Shown one piece after another: positions 8,179 through 19,800 of a DNA stretch of 59,294 nt (positions are counted from its first letter, which is position 1; the number at the start of each line of letters is the position of its first letter). The position numbers and the translations under genes are program-made. Origin of the DNA: a virus; the IMG/VR virus record IMGVR_UViG_3300007609_000022, positions 1 through 59,294 of that record; one strand, 5' to 3'. The notes beneath the pieces were generated by a model. The model had not been told where the DNA came from. It searched no databases and saw nothing but the letters and a program-made list of their open reading frames with translations.

Positions 8179-9992
8179 TGTCACAACAACGAAGAAGAGC
8201 ACAAAATCAAAGACAGCGTCTTAACGAATCGCTTCCTACAAGTCCTATACTTGCAAGAGTTATAAGTCATCTTGATTCTAAGGTAATGGGCGGTCTTGAA
8301 GTTACTCTATTGCGTAATCAGGGAAACACGCTAGGCGAAGACACAGAAACGTATTCTTGCTGGCCAGCATTTCCGTTCTTTGGATATACCGGATATGAAT
8401 TTCAAGGGCTAAACAACCAAGACTTTAACGACACACAAAAAAGTTACGGAATGTGGATGGTTCCACCAGACGTTGGAGTAACTGTAATGGTAGTGTTCAT
8501 TGAAGGAGATCCTAGTAAAGGTTATTGGATTGCCTGTGTTCCTCCTGACTTCAATAATCATATGGTTCCTGCTCTAGGAGCGAGCACAGAAGTTGATTTA
8601 AGTAAGGAGGATCAACAAAAGTACAATACTACACAACCACTACCTGTAGGAAATCCTAACAAAAAATATATGCGCGATATTGGGTTTCCTGCAGAAAACA
8701 TTGATTTTCTAAAAAAACCAGTTCATCCAATAGCCGATAGATTTTTAGAACAAGGCACACTTGAAGACGATATTAGAGGTCCTACTACAACGACAGCCCG
8801 CCGCGATATTCCTAGTGCGGTATACGGCATTTCGACTCCAGGTCCGTTAGACAGACGTCCAGGATCTAAAAGAGCAAGAATAGGAAAAAATAATAATCAA
8901 ACTCCTGCTCCTGTTCCTGTAAGTCGACTAGGTGGTACAACTTTTGTAATGGACGATGGCGATGATCGTTATCAAAGAAAAACGCCAGCCAGCGAAGGTC
9001 CTGTAGATTATGCTGATACACTTAATGATGAAACAGGCGATCCTACAATACCATACAATGAATATTTTCGTATAAGAACCAGAACCGGGCATCAAATTTT
9101 GATGCATAATTCAGAAGATTTAATTTATATCGGAAATGCCAAAGGCACTACTTGGATTGAATTAACCGCCAACGGAAAAATTGACATCTATGCAGAAGAC
9201 TCTATTTCAGTACATACACAAACAGACATAAATTTTCGTGCCGACAGAGACGTCAACATCGAAGCAGGCCGCAATATTAATATGAAGGCTACCGCCGAGT
9301 ACCAAAGTCCAGACAGCTTGATTAACGAAAAGAAAATTCAAGATGCCAGAGAGTTTGAAAACGGCAGGATACAATTTGAAAGTGCTTTCAATACTAATAT
9401 TTTAGTCGGTGCAAATTTAAAAGTCGAAACTAGAAAATATAAAAATATAGACGATGAAGATGTTGATGGAAACTTAGATATTAACATCAAAGGTAACACT
9501 AAAATAGCGACCGGCACTGGAGATGTAGAAGATCTATATAGGCTTGATATAAACACCGACGGCAATGTGTTTGTAACTACAACAAATAATGTTGATCTTT
9601 ATACCGAAGCAAATGTTAAAATCAAAACTGGTGGAAATTTAGATCTGAATACCGATGGCAATAATGCCTATACTGCAGGTGGGTCAACTGATATTTTAAG
9701 TGGCGGAAACCACACAGAAACTGCCGCAAGAATTGATATGAACGGCCCAACAGCTAGAACAGCAGAAGAAGCTGTCGAAAGCAATATTGCCGAAGTCATA
9801 ACTGATCTTATATTACATGATAATGTAAGAACCGACGGAACACAAGTTTGGGCTGATACAAAATATCAAACAGAAATAATAAAGAGCATTATGCGAAGAG
9901 TGCCTATGCACGAACCCTGGGCACAGCATGAACATCTTGCTCCGCAAATACAAACGCCCAACGATACAGATAGAGAGTTAGGAGAAGAATAA
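8178..9992 (+). CDS. 5: gp5-like baseplate hub / spike protein without lysozyme domain
   Basis: The central spike at the baseplate tip. Residues about 20-135 form a gp5/VgrG-type OB-fold (SPILARVISHLD, then YGMWMVPPDVGVTVMVVF and GDPSKGYWIACVPPDF). Residues about 290-520 are the repetitive beta-helix typical of VgrG-like spikes (RTGHQILMHN, WIELTANGKIDIYAEDSI, NIEAGRNINMKA). The C-terminus has MHEPWAQHEH. Between OB-fold and helix there is only a linker, with no T4-type lysozyme domain, as in marine relatives. T4 gp5 is 575 aa with lysozyme, so here the beta-helical part is longer. Start and stop overlap both neighbours. Confidence 0.88.
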   Translation: MSQQRRRAQNQRQRLNESLPTSPILARVISHLDSKVMGGLEVTLLRNQGNTLGEDTETYSCWPAFPFFGYTGYEFQGLNNQDFNDTQKSYGMWMVPPDVGVTVMVVFIEGDPSKGYWIACVPPDFNNHMVPALGASTEVDLSKEDQQKYNTTQPLPVGNPNKKYMRDIGFPAENIDFLKKPVHPIADRFLEQGTLEDDIRGPTTTTARRDIPSAVYGISTPGPLDRRPGSKRARIGKNNNQTPAPVPVSRLGGTTFVMDDGDDRYQRKTPASEGPVDYADTLNDETGDPTIPYNEYFRIRTRTGHQILMHNSEDLIYIGNAKGTTWIELTANGKIDIYAEDSISVHTQTDINFRADRDVNIEAGRNINMKATAEYQSPDSLINEKKIQDAREFENGRIQFESAFNTNILVGANLKVETRKYKNIDDEDVDGNLDINIKGNTKIATGTGDVEDLYRLDINTDGNVFVTTTNNVDLYTEANVKIKTGGNLDLNTDGNNAYTAGGSTDILSGGNHTETAARIDMNGPTARTAEEAVESNIAEVITDLILHDNVRTDGTQVWADTKYQTEIIKSIMRRVPMHEPWAQHEHLAPQIQTPNDTDRELGEE

Positions 9993-10435
9993 TGGCCACT
10001 ACTAGATTGTATAATCAAACAGTTGTTGCAAGAAATAAAGTCAGTGTCGGTGATGCAAATACAGGATCGTTTACTTATAAAGGATTTAGTTCGAAAGAAA
10101 AAACTAAAGGTTTTAAACTATATGATATAGATCTTGTAAAGCAGGATTTAATAAACCATTTTTACATAAGAAAAGGTGAAAAGTTAGAAAATCCTGCGTT
10201 CGGAACCGTAATATGGGATATGTTGTTTGAGCAATTTACAGAAGAAGTAAAAGAAATTATTGCCAAAGACGTCGAAGATGTTATTAATTATGACCCTAGG
10301 ATAACTGTTAATTCTATTGCAATCGATGCAACAAGCATGGGTATAAGAATAGAAGCAGATATAACATATCTTCCTTTTGATGTTAACGAAAGGATGACCT
10401 TTAATTTCGATAGAGATAACAATACAATAAACTGA
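9992..10435 (+). CDS. 25: gp25-like baseplate wedge protein
   Basis: A wedge core protein of the gp25/gpW family that joins wedges and sheath. The sequence shows the family landmarks: DLVKQDLINHFYIRKGE, then ENPAFGTVIWDMLFE, and a mixed alpha/beta C-terminal half ending in MTFNFDRDN. The length is 147 aa against 132 aa in T4. The ATG overlaps the gp5 stop. A 41-base gap follows before gp6, one of the few gaps in this block. Confidence 0.92.
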   Translation: MATTRLYNQTVVARNKVSVGDANTGSFTYKGFSSKEKTKGFKLYDIDLVKQDLINHFYIRKGEKLENPAFGTVIWDMLFEQFTEEVKEIIAKDVEDVINYDPRITVNSIAIDATSMGIRIEADITYLPFDVNERMTFNFDRDNNTIN

Positions 10436-10448
10436 CCAGTTTATCAAG

Positions 10449-10464
10449 TATGGTAAATACCATA
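10449..10464 (+). other. Small inverted repeat between gp25 and gp6
   Basis: TATGGTA and TACCATA, separated by two bases, can form a 6-7 bp hairpin in the 41-base gap. The overlapping GGTAAATA resembles a degraded late promoter (6/8). AGGAA at 10466-10470 is the gp6 ribosome binding site. The element could modulate gp6 translation or stabilise mRNA ends. It is too weak and lacks the T-tract of a terminator. Confidence 0.35.
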
Positions 10465-10476
10465 TAGGAAACATTT

Positions 10477-13400
10477 ATGAGTTCAACAGCTAGACAAAAC
10501 AACCTTATTTTAAACGAGGACTGGACGAGAATATATCAGACATTTAAAAATGCTGATTTCAAAAGTTACGACTTTGAAAATCTTCGTCGTGTAATTATTG
10601 CATATCTACGTGAAAATTATCCCGAAGATTTTAACGATTATATTGAAAGTTCCGAGTATCTTGCTCTTATCGATGCTGTTGCATTTTTAGGACAAAGTCT
10701 CAGTTTTCGTGTAGATTTAGCCAGTCGCGAAAATTTTATTGAGCTTGCAGAACGCAAAGAAAGTGTCTTGCGTATCGCAAAAATGTTAGGATATAACGCT
10801 AAAAGAAATATCCCTGCCACCGGATTATTAAAGTTTACGTCAGTAACGACCACAGAACGCATTACCGATTCTAACGGAAGAAATTTAGCACAACAGTTGG
10901 TAACATGGAACGATCCTACTAATACAAATTGGGCAGAGCAATTTATTTTAATTCTTAATGCAGCTATGTCTGACAACACAGAATTTGGTAGAAGCCAAGG
11001 CAGTGCAACTATTTTGGGTGTTCCAGCAGAACAGTATAGATTTAGAACGAGTACCAGTGACATACCATTATTTACTTTTTCAAAAACTGTTTCAGGCAGG
11101 TCGGCAGCTTTTGAATTGGTAAGCACAGTTTTTAAAGATGCAGAAAATTTTTACGAAGAAGCACCTACTCCTGGTAGTCAACTAGGTTTTGTATATCGAC
11201 AAGATGGTCAAGGTCCGGGTAGTATAAATACCGGTTTTTTCTTGCAATTTAAACAAGGCAGTTTAGAGTTTGCCGATTTCAATATCGAAGTTCCTACCAC
11301 AAACGAAAGAGTTACAGTAGATAGTCAAAATATTAACAACGACGACGTGTGGTTGTTTAAATTAAATTCAAACGGACAGCAACTTTCAGAATGGACTAAA
11401 GTTTCTAATTTTGTAGGAAATAATATTGCATATAACAGTGTTATTGGTAATATAAAAGATATCTATGCTGTAGAAACAAAAGAAAATGATAGAATTGATT
11501 TAGTTTTTGCAGACGGAGTATATGGAAATCTGCCCCAAGGACCTTTCAGAGTATATTACCGTGTTAGTAACGGACTAAATTATTCAATTACACCTCAAGA
11601 AATGCGGAATATTTCTATTTCGATAGATTATGTAAACAATAATGGAGAAAGCCACACATTAACAATCGGCTTATCTTTGCAATCGACGGTTGCTAATGCC
11701 AGCGAAACTGAAAACATTGATACAATAAGACAGAATGCTCCTGCATTGTACTATACTCAAAATAGAATGATTACAGGAGAAGATTACAATCTAGCTCCAT
11801 TTTCTAGTTCTCAAGATATATTAAAAGTTAAAGCCATAAACAGAACATCTAGCGGAATAAGCAGAAATTTTGATATTGTCGATGCTAGTGGAAAGTATTC
11901 TAGCATTAACGTATTTGCCGACGATGGCTTTATCTATAAAAACGAAAGCGAAAGAAATTTTTCTTTTAAGTTTACCAACAGAACAGATATTATAAATGTT
12001 ATAAAAAGACAATTAGAACCTGTTTTTAGTAGTACTGGTGTTTATAATTTTTATCTTACCAAATATGATAAAGTTGTATTCACTGATAATAACAAGGTAT
12101 GGAATCAATCTACATCGGATATAAATTCGTCAACAGGTTATTTTACAGATGCGGTAGATTTAACTTTTCAAAAAGTCGGAGTGTTTTCAACTAGTTCATT
12201 ACAATACCTTAAGGTCGGTTCCACAATAAAGTTTATTGCACCTTCTGGACAATCTTTTAAGAATGGAAAGTTAGTTACTTCTAATTCGTCAGATTCTGAT
12301 CAAACTTCGTATATTTGGACCAAAGTTGTTAATATTTTAGGTGACGGTACAAATGCAAGCCGAGGTAATCTGCCGTCGGGTTTAGGTCCTATTACATTTA
12401 GTGATCCTGTTCCTACTGGTGCAATTGCTAACAGAATTCTTCCTAGATTTGTTACCGATCTTCCTATATCTCTTGAAAATGAAATTGTTAATTATGTTTT
12501 TCAAAATATTAATTTTGGACTTCGTTATGATAATCTTGCGTCTCAATGGAAAATTATTCAAGCATCCAATTTAGATTTAATTAGTCCTTTTACACAAGGT
12601 CGTGCTGGAGATACTTCTAACACAAATCTTGACGGAAGTTGGAGTGTTGCTTTTGTGAAAGAAGCCGACGAATATGTTGTGCGTATTAGAACAATTGACT
12701 ATATTTTTGGAAGTGTAGAACAGAATAGATTTTATTTTGACGCTAACGAAAAAAATTACAATAGTCAAACAGGACAGGTTGTAAAAGATCAAGTAAAAGT
12801 TTTAGGAATTAATACCGGAAAAGACTTTATTACACCACTTAATAATGATTTTTCTTTTGAAATATCTGATACAATTAAATTTGATGACGGATACGAAAGC
12901 ACAGAATCTATTAAAATTTCGTTCAGCGACTCAGATGACGACGGAGCAATTGATAATCCAGAATCTTTTGAAAATATAGTCGGCGAAGATACAGATTTAA
13001 ATTACCTTTACTTTCAAGAAACTACCGACGAATATGGCAGTGTTATCTATGAAAAAATTGATAATTCAAATGAAACAATAAAAATATTGCAAACAGAAAC
13101 AACATTTACATTTGATGATGAAGAAACATACCCAGACGGGCAATTAATTTACTTCTATGATGCAAACGAAGACAGAGTTAAGCGTGTAGATAGAACAACA
13201 AACACTCTTGTTCTAGAAAGCAGTTACCGAGCTAATATAGGACGAGATGGTTTAAAATTCCAGTATATTCACAATGCAAGCGAAGATAGAAGAATAGATC
13301 CTAGTTCTAGTAATATAATCGATCTCTTTCTGTTAACAAGAGGATACGACACCGCATATCGAAATTATCTCCGCTCCGGAGGTTCAAGACCTCAAGAACC

Positions 13401-13881
13401 CAGTACTGATGAATTAAGGATTACATATGGTGCTAGATTAAATCCTATTAAAAGCATCAGCGATGAAATTATATACCAGCCTGCCAAATATAAAGTTCTC
13501 TTTGGGTCAGAGGCACAAGAATCATTAAGGGCTAAATTTAAAGTTGTTAAAAACAAAGACAAAGTAATTAACGATAACGACTTAAAGGTTAGAATTGTAG
13601 ACGCTATTGATGAATTTTTTAATGTCGCTAACTGGGATTTTGGAGATAAATTTTATCTGAGCGAATTGACAACCTACATTTTAAATTCTGTGTCGCCCGA
13701 CATTAGTAATATTGTGATATTGCCTAGACAGGCAGATCAAATTTTTGGAAATTTATTCGAAATACAGAGTAATCCCGATGAAATATTTGTAAGCGGAACA
13801 AGTGTAGATGATATTGAAATTGTTTCTTCTATAACAACAGCAGAAGTTAGGACTGGAACCAATCAACAGGATAATTATTAA
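10477..13881 (+). CDS. 6: gp6-like baseplate wedge protein, enlarged (1134 aa)
   Basis: The wedge protein that forms the inner ring of the baseplate. The conserved N-terminus is clear: residues about 30-110 contain NLRRVIIAYLRENYP, then YLALIDAVAFLGQSLSFR and RENFIELAERKESVLRIAKMLGY, typical of gp6 in T4-like marine phages. T4 gp6 is 660 aa, so this protein carries about 470 extra residues, mainly beta-rich insertions in the middle and an acidic stretch near residues 815-890. The C-terminal part (residues about 985-1100) returns to a conserved pattern with FGSEAQESLRAKFKVV and INDNDLKVRIVDAIDEFF. An AGGAA ribosome site precedes the ATG. Confidence 0.85.
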   Translation: MSSTARQNNLILNEDWTRIYQTFKNADFKSYDFENLRRVIIAYLRENYPEDFNDYIESSEYLALIDAVAFLGQSLSFRVDLASRENFIELAERKESVLRIAKMLGYNAKRNIPATGLLKFTSVTTTERITDSNGRNLAQQLVTWNDPTNTNWAEQFILILNAAMSDNTEFGRSQGSATILGVPAEQYRFRTSTSDIPLFTFSKTVSGRSAAFELVSTVFKDAENFYEEAPTPGSQLGFVYRQDGQGPGSINTGFFLQFKQGSLEFADFNIEVPTTNERVTVDSQNINNDDVWLFKLNSNGQQLSEWTKVSNFVGNNIAYNSVIGNIKDIYAVETKENDRIDLVFADGVYGNLPQGPFRVYYRVSNGLNYSITPQEMRNISISIDYVNNNGESHTLTIGLSLQSTVANASETENIDTIRQNAPALYYTQNRMITGEDYNLAPFSSSQDILKVKAINRTSSGISRNFDIVDASGKYSSINVFADDGFIYKNESERNFSFKFTNRTDIINVIKRQLEPVFSSTGVYNFYLTKYDKVVFTDNNKVWNQSTSDINSSTGYFTDAVDLTFQKVGVFSTSSLQYLKVGSTIKFIAPSGQSFKNGKLVTSNSSDSDQTSYIWTKVVNILGDGTNASRGNLPSGLGPITFSDPVPTGAIANRILPRFVTDLPISLENEIVNYVFQNINFGLRYDNLASQWKIIQASNLDLISPFTQGRAGDTSNTNLDGSWSVAFVKEADEYVVRIRTIDYIFGSVEQNRFYFDANEKNYNSQTGQVVKDQVKVLGINTGKDFITPLNNDFSFEISDTIKFDDGYESTESIKISFSDSDDDGAIDNPESFENIVGEDTDLNYLYFQETTDEYGSVIYEKIDNSNETIKILQTETTFTFDDEETYPDGQLIYFYDANEDRVKRVDRTTNTLVLESSYRANIGRDGLKFQYIHNASEDRRIDPSSSNIIDLFLLTRGYDTAYRNYLRSGGSRPQEPSTDELRITYGARLNPIKSISDEIIYQPAKYKVLFGSEAQESLRAKFKVVKNKDKVINDNDLKVRIVDAIDEFFNVANWDFGDKFYLSELTTYILNSVSPDISNIVILPRQADQIFGNLFEIQSNPDEIFVSGTSVDDIEIVSSITTAEVRTGTNQQDNY

Positions 13882-16800
13882 TGGCAAATAGATCATACCC
13901 TAAAAGTAACTTACCTATAAGAAAAACATCGGAGTTACTACCACAAGTATTTCAAACAGATACCAATAATAAATTTTTATCCGGAGTAGTAGACCCGTTG
14001 GTTCAGCCAGGAGTCTTAGATAAGACTGTCGGTTATATAGGCAGACGCTACGGTAAAACATTTAAAGGTTCTGAGGTATACCTAGATAATGATCAAACCT
14101 TACGAAGTAGGTATCAGTTAGAGCCAGGCGTAACAATTTCTGAAGACGGAAAAATAAATTCTTTCTACGATTATTTAGATTTCAAAAATCAATTAAAGTT
14201 TTTTGGAAATGATAATGATAGAGATGATAAAATAACCTCACAAGAACACTATAGTTGGAACCCTCCTATTAACTGGGATATGTTTGTAAACTATAGAGAA
14301 TATTATTGGATGCCATTGGGGCCAGAACCTGTTTCCATAACCGGTCAAACAGGATCTATTGTTAGCACATACAAGGTAATGGCTTCAACAGGCACAAGCT
14401 GGATTTTTACTCCTGATGGATTAACAAACAACCCGTCGATTACATTGTATAGAGGACAGACTTATGAATTTAATGTAAACTCTCCCGACGAAGGATTTAC
14501 CATAAGAACAAATTATGATACTGGATCGTTACTATTTGATCCTAACAAAACATATTTTTCTGGCGATCTTGCTGTATTCGATGAGAAACTATGGAGAGCC
14601 GATACAGAAATATCACCACTAGATGGTAGCACAATAGATATTAATTCTCAAGATTGGACTTTGATAGATTCGAGTGTTGCTAATTCTAGCTTAAATTATA
14701 ATCAAGGTATCGAAAATAACGGAGTGAAAAATGGAAAATTAACATTTACTGTTCCTCTAGATGCTCCGGATATTCTTTATTACCAAAGTGATGTGATACC
14801 TGATAGGTTAGGAACATTTATAATCGCCGATATAGAATCTAATACTTTTATAAATGTTGAACGCGAAGTAATAGGAAAAACAACCTACAAATCGAGTAAC
14901 GACATCGAGTTAACAAACGGGCTGGTTGTAGAGTTTAAAGGAAATGTAACTCCGGAGAGTTATTCAAAATCAAGATGGTTAGTCGAAGGAGTTGGTAATG
15001 CTATCACACTAACAAAGTTCGAAGATTTAGTTCCTCCTGCGTTAGCACAAGACACTCCAGAAGTCCTTTTCGATAATGAAGGGTTTGATACTCAGCCATT
15101 TGATGATGCTGATCAATTCCCTGCAGAAAAAGATTATATAGTAATTTCTAAAAACAGTAAAGATCTTAATCCGTGGAGTAGATATAATCGTTGGTTCCAT
15201 CGTAGCGTAATCGAGCAATCGGCTAATTTTAATAATTCTAGTTTTAGTGCGTCTGAAGAATCTAGAGCTAAAAGACCTATAATTGAATTTAAACCGAACA
15301 CAAAATTGTTTAATCACGGCGTTGTTGCGAAAAGAACAGTCGATTATATTGATACTGTTACAGACGATGTATTTTCACAAATAGAAGGAAGTATAGGCTA
15401 CAGCATCGATGGAGAATTTTTATTCGAAGGCGCCCGCATTCTTATTGTTGCTGACACTGATTCTCTTGTGAATAATAAAATCTATGAAGTTAAATTTATA
15501 ACACACAATGGAATAAGAATTATTAATTTGCAAGAAACTGAGGATAGTGATTCTTTACTAGATGAAAGTGTGTTAATTAGACGAGGACAGTTAAACGCTG
15601 GACTAATGTATCATTTTAATGGCGTTGCTTGGATAAGAAGCCAGCAAAAAACATCTGTAAATCAATCGCCGCTGTTTGATGCATTTGATTCCAACGGTGT
15701 TAGTTTTAGTGATATTGAGACATATCCTGTTTCGACCTTTCAAGGAACTAAATTATTAAGTTACCAAATTGGAACTAGTATTAATGATTCGGAGTTAGGG
15801 TTCAGTTTAAGTTATCTAAATATCGACAATGTTGGTGATATACAGTTTAACTGGAATTGGGATATTGATAATTTTCAGTATACTGAAAATCAAGTTACTA
15901 ACACCGTAAAATTAAACACAGGATTTTATAAAATTGATTCCGATTTTGATAATGGGTGGACCCAAACAGATCTAACTTTTACCCAACCAATAATTGACAG
16001 TGTTATTTTAGATACAGACACTAACGAAGTTGAACTTAGAACAGTACAGTGGGAAAATTTAACAGATTCTGCGATAATTAATTTTTATCTAAACGGACAA
16101 CGAATAAACAATAATTACAGCAGACAAGGTAACAAATTTTTATTTCAAACAACATTTTCTCAAAACGATGTAATATCTATTAAGATAATAGATAATATAG
16201 AACCTGATCAAGGATACTATGAAATTCCGTTAGGGTTGGAAAAAAATCCGCTGAATCAGGAAATTACGAGTTTTACACTAGGACAGGCGATAGATCATGT
16301 CGAATCGTCTTTGGAATTTGATAGAGAGTTTGTAGGTTCTATACCAGGTTCGTCAAATTTAAGAGATTTATCAAATTATCAATCTAAGACTACTCGATTT
16401 ATAAAGCACGGCGGCGTTTCTGCATTACCGATTGTATTCTTGTGCAATAAAGATCAAAATTTAATAAAAGCATTAAAGTATGCTAAACAAGAATACACTA
16501 GATTTAAAAACAATTTTATCGAAACAGCAACAAGTTTAAATTTTGATGGAAATACAGCAGATTTTGTAGACGAAATAGTTAACCAGTTATCAAAAACAAA
16601 GACGGTTGATAGTCCTTTTATCGACTCGGACATGATCGGAAGCGGCGCCTACACTTCTTTAGATTATACGGTAGACGATGAAGGCATTAAAACATTTGCT
16701 CTTAGTGAAAATTTTGATCTAGACACTCTAAGTAATCGAGCGGTGTATGTCTATTTAAATGATAACCAATTATTGCATGGAGCTGAATATACTTTCGACA

Positions 16801-19800
16801 GCACCTTTGGTTTTATTACAATAAACAAAGATCTAAGCAGAGGTGATCAGTTACAAATTAGAGAGTATGTGTCTACAACATTTAGTCACATTCCTTCGAC
16901 ACCAACCTCACTTGGCCTTTTTAAAAAATATACACCGTCTAAATTTATTGATAATACTTTTCTGGAACCTAGAGAAGTAATTATTGGACACGATGGAAGC
17001 TTAACACCTACCTATAATGATTTCCGAGACGATCTAATATTAGAATTAGAGTATCGAATTTATAACAACATCAAAGTTAATTACGACGAAACTGTATTTG
17101 ATATTGATAGTGTACTAGGAGGATATTATCAGCAAGGCGATTTTACAAAATCAGATGTAGATGCAATTGTTTCGCAAGAATTTCTTTCTTGGGTTTCTAA
17201 TACCGGTGTAAATTATGCAATTAATCAGTATTTTGATAGCGAAAACGCATTCACCTATACTTATTCTAATATGACCGATCCGACTGGTACACAAAACTTA
17301 CCAGGTTATTGGAGAGGTGTATATCAATGGTTCTACGACACCGACAGACCGCACCGTTCTCCTTGGGAAATGTTAGGATTTAGCGAAAAGCCTACTTGGT
17401 GGAATGATGAATATGGTCCTTCTCCATATACTCGAGGAAATTTATTATTGTGGGAAGATATACAGCAAGGCATAGTTCGTCAAGGACCTAGAGCAGGAAG
17501 ATATTCTAGATATGCTAGACCGACAATATTGAATCATATTCCAGTTGACGATGACGGTAATTTGTTAGATCCGCTATCATCTGGACTTGCAAGAGATTTT
17601 ACATTGGTTAATAATCAAGGAAGTTTTAAACTAGGTGATGTAGCTCCTGTTGAACATGCCTGGAGATCAAGTTCTGAATGGCCGTATGCTGTTTTGATTG
17701 CTTTATCATTGTTAAAACCATTTGATTTTATTACTAGATGTCTTGATAGGTCTTCTGTTACTACAAACTTGATCGGACAAGTAGTAACTAAAAATACTGG
17801 ATATTTTCCAACAATTAAAGACATTGTGGTACCTGAGCCTACTGTTCGCTTAACGAGTGGTTTAATTAATTATATGTCGTCTTATTTAAGATCTATAGGA
17901 TTAAGCCCTGGCTTGTTGACAGATACCATTCAAAATATATCTGTTAGTTTATCTTCTAGATTAAGTGGATTCGTTGATAAGACACAACAAAAATATCTTT
18001 TAGATAGCAAAAATCCTAATTCTGCATCGGGTAGTATTTTCATCCCACCTGAAAATTATGATATCATTTTTAATGTTAGTTCTCCTATAGATACTATTAC
18101 CTACAGCGGTGTAATTTTAGAAAAAACGTCTAGGGGATGGATAGTAAGAGGGTACGACAATATAAGTCCCTTCTTTAAATTTTATCAAGCCGTGCCGAAT
18201 CAACGAGATCCTATAATTAAAGTAGGCGGTATAAGCGAAACATTTGTTGAATGGGCTCCTGAGCAAACATACAACAACGGATCTATAGTATTATATAGAA
18301 ATGATTATTATAGATCGTTAAAAACACATGTATCGGGTGAAACACTTGATACTTCTTTATGGAATAAATTACCTAATCTTCCGTTAGTAGGGGCTATCGA
18401 AGCACAGCGTAGAAGAAACTTTAATAAACTGAAATTACAACAAATAACATATGGACATGAATTTAATACAATTCAACAAGTTGTAGATTTCTTATTAGGT
18501 TACGAAGAATACTTAAAATCCACCGGCTTTGTTTTTGACAATTACGATACTGAAAATCAAGTTTCGCAAGATTGGACAACTAGCTGTAAAGAATTTATGT
18601 TTTGGACCAAGCATAATTGGGCGGAAGGCTCGATTATTACATTAAGTCCATCAGCTACCAAGATCCAGATCACGGCACCGGTAGGAGTAGTGGATAATAT
18701 TTTAGACAGTTTCTACGAATATAGTGTTTTTAAAGGCGATGGAAACCCGTTAGATCCGAAGTTTATAGATGTAAACAGGGATTTTCAATCAGTAACAATT
18801 AATACAACTAATACAAATCAAGGAATATATTTTCTAAAATTAAATTATGTCCTTAAAGAACATGTTGTTGTATTTGATGATAGAACTGTTTTTAATGATG
18901 TAATATACGATAAACCTACCGGGTACCGCCAGCTTAGAATTAAATCTAGAGGATTTCGGACGGTTGATTGGGACGGCGATTATACGAGTCCTGGATTTTT
19001 ATTTGATAATGTTAATATCGAATCTTGGCAACCGTTTAGAGATTACAGTTTAGGGGATATTGTTTCTTATCGTTCGAATAACTGGGTCGCACGAGTTTCA
19101 CACCCAGGCAATGAGAATTTTGATGATGCCCAGTGGAGCCTATTAGATTCGGAACCAGAAAAGAAATTAATACCTAATTTTGATTATCGAATTAATCAAT
19201 TTGAAGATTATTTCGAAACCGGTGCTGAAGGAGTTAGCGAAGTTCAACGCCAATTAGCTAGAAATACTATAGGATTTCAATCTAGACAATATCTGAATAA
19301 TTTAGCAGAAGACACAGTTACTCAGTACCGCTTATACCAAGGCTTTATAAGAGAAAAAGGAACTAATAACGCACTTACTAAACTTTTTACAAAATTAAGT
19401 GACGATACAGAAGATACTAGTTTGTTGTTAAACGAAGAATGGGCTTTTAAAGTCGGTGAATTTGGAGGTACAGACCAGTCATCAGAAGTCGAGTTCGAAA
19501 TTAAAATAAACAATTTTGAAATCAATCCTCAACCGTTGTTAGTTACATCGACCCTGCCAACTAGTAATTTAGATCAAAATTACAGAGTCACGGGAGACGA
19601 ATTTACAATTTCTGCTATACCGTTCTCAACAAACATTATTCCGGTATCTTACAACTCTGAACCTGTTAAAACAGCAGGATATGTAAAATTAGACCAACCC
19701 GAATGGACGGTTAGAGATAGAATATCTCTTAATAATTTAGATATAGATCAAATTGTAGAAAATGATCATATATGGATTACATTCGACACTATTGACTGGG

